Shown: positions 59,457 through 64,000 of the stretch, piece by piece
How positions within the stretch are numbered: the first letter of the stretch is position 1
Layout: each line of letters begins with the position of its first letter
NCBI GenBank assembly: GCA_037126765.1
Contig: JBBCBC010000009.1
Coordinates: forward strand, 28,418,870-28,482,869
Reading direction: 5' to 3'
DNA length: 64,000 nt
Source of the DNA: Stenogyne calaminthoides
Lineage: Eukaryota; Streptophyta; Magnoliopsida; Lamiales; Lamiaceae
Made by a program: the position numbers and the translations under genes
Notes under the pieces: generated by a model
What the model saw: only the letters and a program-made list of their open reading frames with translations
Database searches by the model: none
What the model was told of the DNA's origin: nothing

Positions 59457-61299
59457 TGTTGGGGAATTATTTGCACGGATCTATTCGGGATGAATATTTA
59501 AATACAAATTTAATTCTAACAAATATTACTAGCATGAATTAATCCTATATTAATTCAAATAATAATTCAACAACAAATCTTGCATATAAACAGTTCACAT
59601 AAATCCTACGCATGCGGAATTGCTATGGGTTTACGTGAACTAACCTCTTGGAGTGGCAATGGTATCGTCGATTAAACACACCAAAAAGCCTTCCCAAGTA
59701 TTCCCTAGTCCTTGCTCGTCAATCCGGTGGAAGGAAACTCGCGAACAATTAACAAAAGAGAAAATAAAAATTTGTTGCACCACCTTTGTGGATTTACTAA
59801 TTTTTCCAGCACATGAAATTGTACTTGGGAATGAAACACTCATCCCCTATTTATAGAGGTGTAGTGGCCGATTTTTTTGCATATGGAACAGGGGAAAAAA
59901 TCTTTTCTTGATCTCCAAGAAATCTTGAATATATCTCCTATATTCTTTTCTCCATAATTAAAATAATCCATAAAAATCCCATTCTCTTTTGTTATGGCAA
60001 ATTTCAAAAATAATAGGATCAAGAATCCAAGATTTGGATCTTCTTGAATTTATGAGATATACTTGTATTCCAAGAAATACATATCTTCCATAACATCTTT
60101 TCAAGAAAATCAAGAAAATATTTCTTTCCCTTTTATTTCAAAAATTTTGAAAATATCTATATGAATAACCAAGTGGTGGGAGATTTCTTGAATTTAATGA
60201 GATAATCTTGTATTCCAAGAATACATATCTTCATTCTATAACAAAATTCAAAGAAAATCTTTCTCCCCTTTTTATTCATATTTTTCAAAAAATGAGGAAA
60301 AAATTGCAACAAGAATTTATTTTATTTTTAAACACCTTTTTCAGTTATTGGACTTTATGTTGTGCTACTTGGGGGGCCTTTAGGAGAATTAAGATTGGAC
60401 CTTCCAATGGACCTTGAATTATCAATATTGAGCCACAATATTATTCAAGCCCATAAATATTAATTAATCCCACTACATAATTAATATTGCACTATCCATC
60501 TTAACCCATATTACAGTTAATATGGCTCCCGGTTATTATTTCCCGTGTTTAAGATTATCTAGCCCATTAATTAATTCAAGCCACTGAAATAGCTTTCCAT
60601 TAATTAATATCTTTTGTCCTTAGTTAAGGAACGGTTCAACATTATTATCCATACCGGAAACTAGTTCCACTTGCAAGATTTGGTATGATAAATCTTATGA
60701 ACCTCCCAAGGGGGCAAATTGAACAAGCGTACTTGCACACGATTCTTCGTATTAAATCTTAGCAATCGCATGTGACCAATAATATTGCCCAAGATATAAA
60801 GTATTGAATCTCGTTGATTCTCTACCCGTAATAAGTCAAAGCAATAATTACTAACCACACGCGATCCTATTTAAGGAACGAAGATTAAGAAATAACGAAC
60901 CACATAAATCTAATTATTCCTTGTTCAGTTCTGAAGAATTTGTCCTCCTATAGGTCCTCTTCAGTGCATCAGTCATGCACTAGTGTAATCTCTTGGTCAA
61001 GACAAACCAATCTGAGCCTTACACTTCAACCTTTCACGATGGATTGTTCATTTCCATCTAGGTCGTGAATGTTGTACTTTTAGTTACAAGGGACTGTTAA
61101 TTTAATCTTCTGTGATCTGGTATCACTAAATTAACTACAATGTAACGCATACTATTTATTGAACAGTTATGTAGTAAATATATGTAACATTCGATGATAT
61201 TTAAAGCATCAGTGATAAACAATTTATTTTAGTAAATAAGTCCGAAATTCAGTTTTGATTATACAAAGTAAAAGCATACTTTCCAGTATAATCCCAACA
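59457..61299 (-). mobile_element. Solo LTR of the Copia-1 family
   Basis: About 1.84 kb match the Copia-1 LTRs in inverted orientation (start TGTTGGGGAATTATTT, end ATAATCCCAACA). Flanks CCGAC (59452-59456) and CTGAC (61300-61304) form a 5-bp duplication with one mismatch. The Gypsy A reading frame continues on both sides, so the insertion is clean and the internal part was lost by LTR-LTR recombination. It has fewer CAG/CTG-centred changes than the Copia-1 LTRs. Confidence 0.92.
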
Positions 61300-62130
61300 C
61301 TGACAATTGCAAATGAGAGCGGCAAGGTATGTGATGGTTGATGACAACTTATACAAGCGAGGCTTCAGCATCCCGCTACTCAGATGTGTGACAAGGGCCG
61401 AGGGGCAAACCATCTTGAGAGAAAACCACGAGGGCATCTGCGAAAACCACATGAGAGGCCAATCCCTAGCCCACAAAACCATCCGACAAGGATATTTCTG
61501 GCCAACGCTAAAAAGGGACGCTCTCGAATACGCAAAGACATACCACCGGTGCCAAATATTCGCCCCCTCAATCAGGGTATCCCCAGAAGAATTAACCAGC
61601 ATTCTAAGTCCATGGCCTTTCGCAAAATGGGGGATCGACATCATCGGGCCCCTGCCCACTGCCCCAGGTACTGTACGGTTCGCCCTCATTGCGGTCGACT
61701 ACTTCACAAAATGGGCAGAGGCAGAAGCCCTCACAACTATCGACCAGGACAACGTGATAAAATTCATATGGAGAAACATCATTTGTCGCTTCGGTCTCCC
61801 GCAAGCAATCGTAACCGGAAAGCAATTCGACGGCCTCAAGATCGACGCATTCTTCAAGAAATAGAAGATAACAAAGCTATTCTCCACCCCGTACCATCCG
61901 CAATCCAACGGGCAAGTTGAGGTGATCAACAAGATTATCAAACATACACTGAAAGCACGAATTGAAGGAGGGAAGGGCAAGTGGGCAAGCGAATTGCCCA
62001 AAGTGTTGTGGTCATCTGGTAACAACTGCGGCAGGACCTCAGGGAAACACCCTATTCCATCGCATTCGGGGCAGAGGCAGTAATCCCAGCGGAAGTCACC
62101 ATACCTAGCCACCGAACAAGCAATGGAACT
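61300..62130 (+). pseudogene. Gypsy A integrase, zinc-binding and catalytic parts
   Basis: The frame 61307-61864 reads GQTILRENHEGICENHMRGQ and ALEYAKTYHRCQIFAPS. The second Cys pair has become Y-H-R-C, whereas Gypsy B keeps C-H-R-C. The core gives WGIDIIGPLP, VDYFTKWAEAEALTTID and GLPQAIVTGKQFDGL. The catalytic D-N of Gypsy B (SDNGKQF) is deleted here. A TAG at 61862 interrupts KK; beyond it TPYHPQSNGQVEVINKI keeps the Glu. The enzyme could not work as read. Confidence 0.85.
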
Positions 62131-62145
62131 TCAAATGGCAACGAC

Positions 62146-62415
62146 ATGGTAATGACGACTAGCTTAGACCTACTGGAAGAGAGGAGGATAGAAGCTAACC
62201 TAAAAAATGCCGACTACAAACGGCAAACAGAAAAATATTTCAACTCGAAGGTCAAACTCCGGCAGTTCAAGAAAGAGGACCTCATCCTAAAAAAGGTACT
62301 CGGAGTACCCAAGGGAGTACTTCGGCCCAACCGGGAAGGCCCGTTCAGAATATCCAAAGGCCTGGAAAATGGGGCGTTCAGAATATCCATCTGTCATATG
62401 TCATTTTCTTTGTAA
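62146..62415 (+). pseudogene. Gypsy A integrase C-terminal part
   Basis: SLDLLEERRIEANLKNADYK and KKEDLILKKVLGVPKGVLRP match the Gypsy B tail. The end differs (GAFRISICHMSFSL in place of the NATHLKKYYQ end), after what looks like a local rearrangement. Confidence 0.75.
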
Positions 62416-63140
62416 TAAACTTCTTAACTCTAAGGATAGTCTCTTGTAATCAATTGTGTTTTTGAGAAAATCATGTATGCTTTAGAATAAGTCGACCAGG
62501 AGTCGCCCCAAAGATGATTCCTGGGAGACGAAGGTCAAGTCAAAAGAGTAGTCGCCAAACATATAAGCCGACCACCTACGACTAGGAAGCGACCTCCGGA
62601 ACTCACGTCAATAAGGCCTTCCCGCGCATTGGCCGCATGCCAAGCCCGACGAACTTCTTAATGACAGCACCGTAACACGACTAAGCCAAAGTTTGGATAC
62701 GCTGCATAAGATAAGACGGCTAAAACATAGTTCGGATACATCGCACCATAACGAAAGGGCGATCAGAACATAGGCAAGACTTTCATTCGCTAGTGTATGT
62801 CCGGGGTCGCACGACCAACAATTCAAAAGCAAAAGCAATAAACTCATACGTAGATACACGACAAGGAAAGAAAATATAAAGATTCCATTCATTAGATAAG
62901 GTCACGAAGGCCGAATACAAAAAAGAGACCCGCAGGTCACTTACAGGGTCATACCCGAGGGGCTGCGTAAACATAAAAAAAAAAGTAAAAAACACTCAAT
63001 AGAAAGAGGTTCACACAGACTTTTAGTAGAAAGAGATGCACTAAGCACCGTCCACTGACCTATCCACCCCATCGACCATGGCCGGTCAACCACCTATCCC
63101 TCGCCTCCGACGACCTCACCACCCGGCAAACCATCGTCAT
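62416..63140. other. Gypsy A region after pol
   Basis: Untranslated sequence with scattered GTCGCC/GCGACC words like those in the Tat LTRs and in the Gypsy B space at 48601-48983. No gene was recognised. Confidence 0.5.
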
Positions 63141-63148
63141 GCCATCGC

Positions 63149-63870
63149 CTACCGCCACCTCGGTCGGGGCACAGACGATAAACAAAGGTCGACATCTTGG
63201 CGCCCCCGAAAGAACCCCAAGGTCGGAGCCCCTCGGCGCACCAACCCGCTTCGGCCGGAGCTAAAGAATGATATGTCGATGCCGAAATCAGCTAAGTCTG
63301 CCATAGGCAATACCATATTGGGATCAGGTGGGCAATCGGCGACAAAGGCCTTGAAATCTTCCATATCTAAAACACGAGAGGCGTCGGCGGAAGGCGTCGC
63401 GGAACCGAACACCAAGGATGTTCACGAGGTACTTGCGTGCGAAGAAGATCCTCAAAGACGCGTCATCAGTGGCCCGAAGAGAAGCCTCTTTAGATATCTA
63501 AAACTCGAGATCGCCGACCCGAGCTTCATAATCGACCGCCAAAGTATAGGACTCAAACTACCAAAAAGTGAGCTCATCGATAACCCGCCCGCGCGAGTCA
63601 CCACTAACTCGAGACGGTGCTAATTTAACCCTGCAGCATCGCTTGCGTGTTCACCGCTTGCAGTTAATTCAAATTAACCTCTCGAAAACACCAAGTCGGT
63701 AATATCGCCCTCTATCCGGGACACGGCCGCTGCCGCTCGGGCTAACTTTTTTCTTACTTCGCCGAGGGCCGAGCAAGAGGTCTCCAAGTCCTGGCCATTT
63801 TGCTCTATGACCCGCTCGAGGAACGTGGCCACTTTCTGGAGTAAATCAGGGCGGTGTAAAGGTTATTCTC
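63149..63870 (-). pseudogene. Relic of the antisense gene in Gypsy A
   Basis: The minus strand around 63690-63850 reads QKVATFLERVIEQNGQDLE and EVRKKLARAAAAVSRIEGDI, an amphipathic coiled-coil stretch. The frame 63149-63415 gives a C-terminal tail (MVFGSATPSADASRVLDMED). Place, strand and coiled-coil character agree with the antisense gene of Gypsy B (45995-48600), whose 3' half is also a coiled coil. The 5' half would lie beyond 64000. Frames are broken between the two parts. Confidence 0.5.
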
Positions 63871-64000
63871 CTTGCTATTCGAGGATAAAAAGATGGTGGT
63901 CGCCCCAGAGACCAGCATGGGCACGCCCCGAAGATAGAGTGTCGATATATCGAGGCCAATCAGTCAAGACCCCGACGATGGGGGGCATCTTCGACCAAAG

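Larger units (their letters stand above)
27905..64000 (+). mobile_element. Gypsy A: Tat-type Gypsy retrotransposon, host of four insertions
   Basis: Reading along the plus strand and skipping the insertions gives 5' LTR, primer site, gag, protease, RT, RNase H, integrase and a 3' region. RT before integrase is the Gypsy order. Interruptions are Copia-2 (29070-43496), Gypsy B (44895-55364), an Athila-type fragment (about 55505-57289) and a solo LTR (59457-61299). The 3' LTR is not in the window. The relation to Gypsy B, similar in gag, pol and antisense gene, places both in the Tat group. It is older than all four insertions and carries stops and small deletions. Confidence 0.85.

Noticed and set aside
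63078..63623. Plus-strand frame of 181 codons
   Set aside because: Arg/Pro-rich with no motif; it is opposite the antisense-gene relic.

Overview
The window reads as nuclear DNA of a flowering plant. It holds plant gene fragments split by short GT-AG introns (a NEOXANTHIN-DEFICIENT 1-like gene and an NRT1/PTR-family fragment) and a dense pile of plant transposable elements. No bacterial-style operon, tRNA, rRNA or CRISPR array was seen. A eudicot is likely, but the species cannot be named from the sequence alone.

Region 1, 1-8347, is AT-rich gene-side DNA. A gene on the minus strand (3193 down to at least 1007, probably running off the left edge) matches the N-terminal part of NXD1 through five tiny exons with compatible phases; its introns carry a Tourist-like MITE (1966-2252) and a long inverted repeat. 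Upstream lies a Harbinger-type MITE (4245-5127, TSD TAA) that was itself hit by a hAT-like element (4364-4979, perfect 8-bp TSD). That hAT-like element carries what looks like the promoter and 5' end of a housekeeping gene. Next come an NPF transporter fragment with one nonsense codon, and a stray second copy of NXD1 exon 3.

Region 2, 8348-17543, is a complete but frameshifted Copia element (Copia-1; 1.85-kb LTRs, TSD ATTGG). Region 3, 18157-23409, is a CACTA element with TSD CTA, subterminal hairpin repeats and a broken minus-strand gene that ends in a Ulp1-type cysteine protease domain.

Region 4, 24022-64000, is a nest of retrotransposons. A Copia-3 element with no recognisable coding capacity (24022-27904) was entered by a Tat-type Gypsy (Gypsy A, plus strand, 27905 to beyond the right edge). 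Gypsy A was then hit by four others: Copia-2 (29070-43496, minus), the related Gypsy B (44895-55364, minus, TSD GGGGC), a truncated Gypsy with an Athila-type PBS (about 55505-57289, minus), and a solo LTR of the Copia-1 family (59457-61299, minus). The gag, protease, RT, RNase H and integrase pieces of Gypsy A read on across these insertions. Gypsy B carries, between pol and its 3' LTR, an extra gene on the opposite strand with its own TATA box and three GT-AG introns (45849-48680). A relic of the same antisense gene sits at the right end in Gypsy A.

Throughout the Copia elements, CAG/CTG triplets are scarce and LTR-pair differences cluster at them. Both readable Copia primer-binding sites show the same unlikely change from the invariant tRNA-Met complement. 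This may be a base-calling artefact at methylated CHG sites, so frameshifts there should be read with care.
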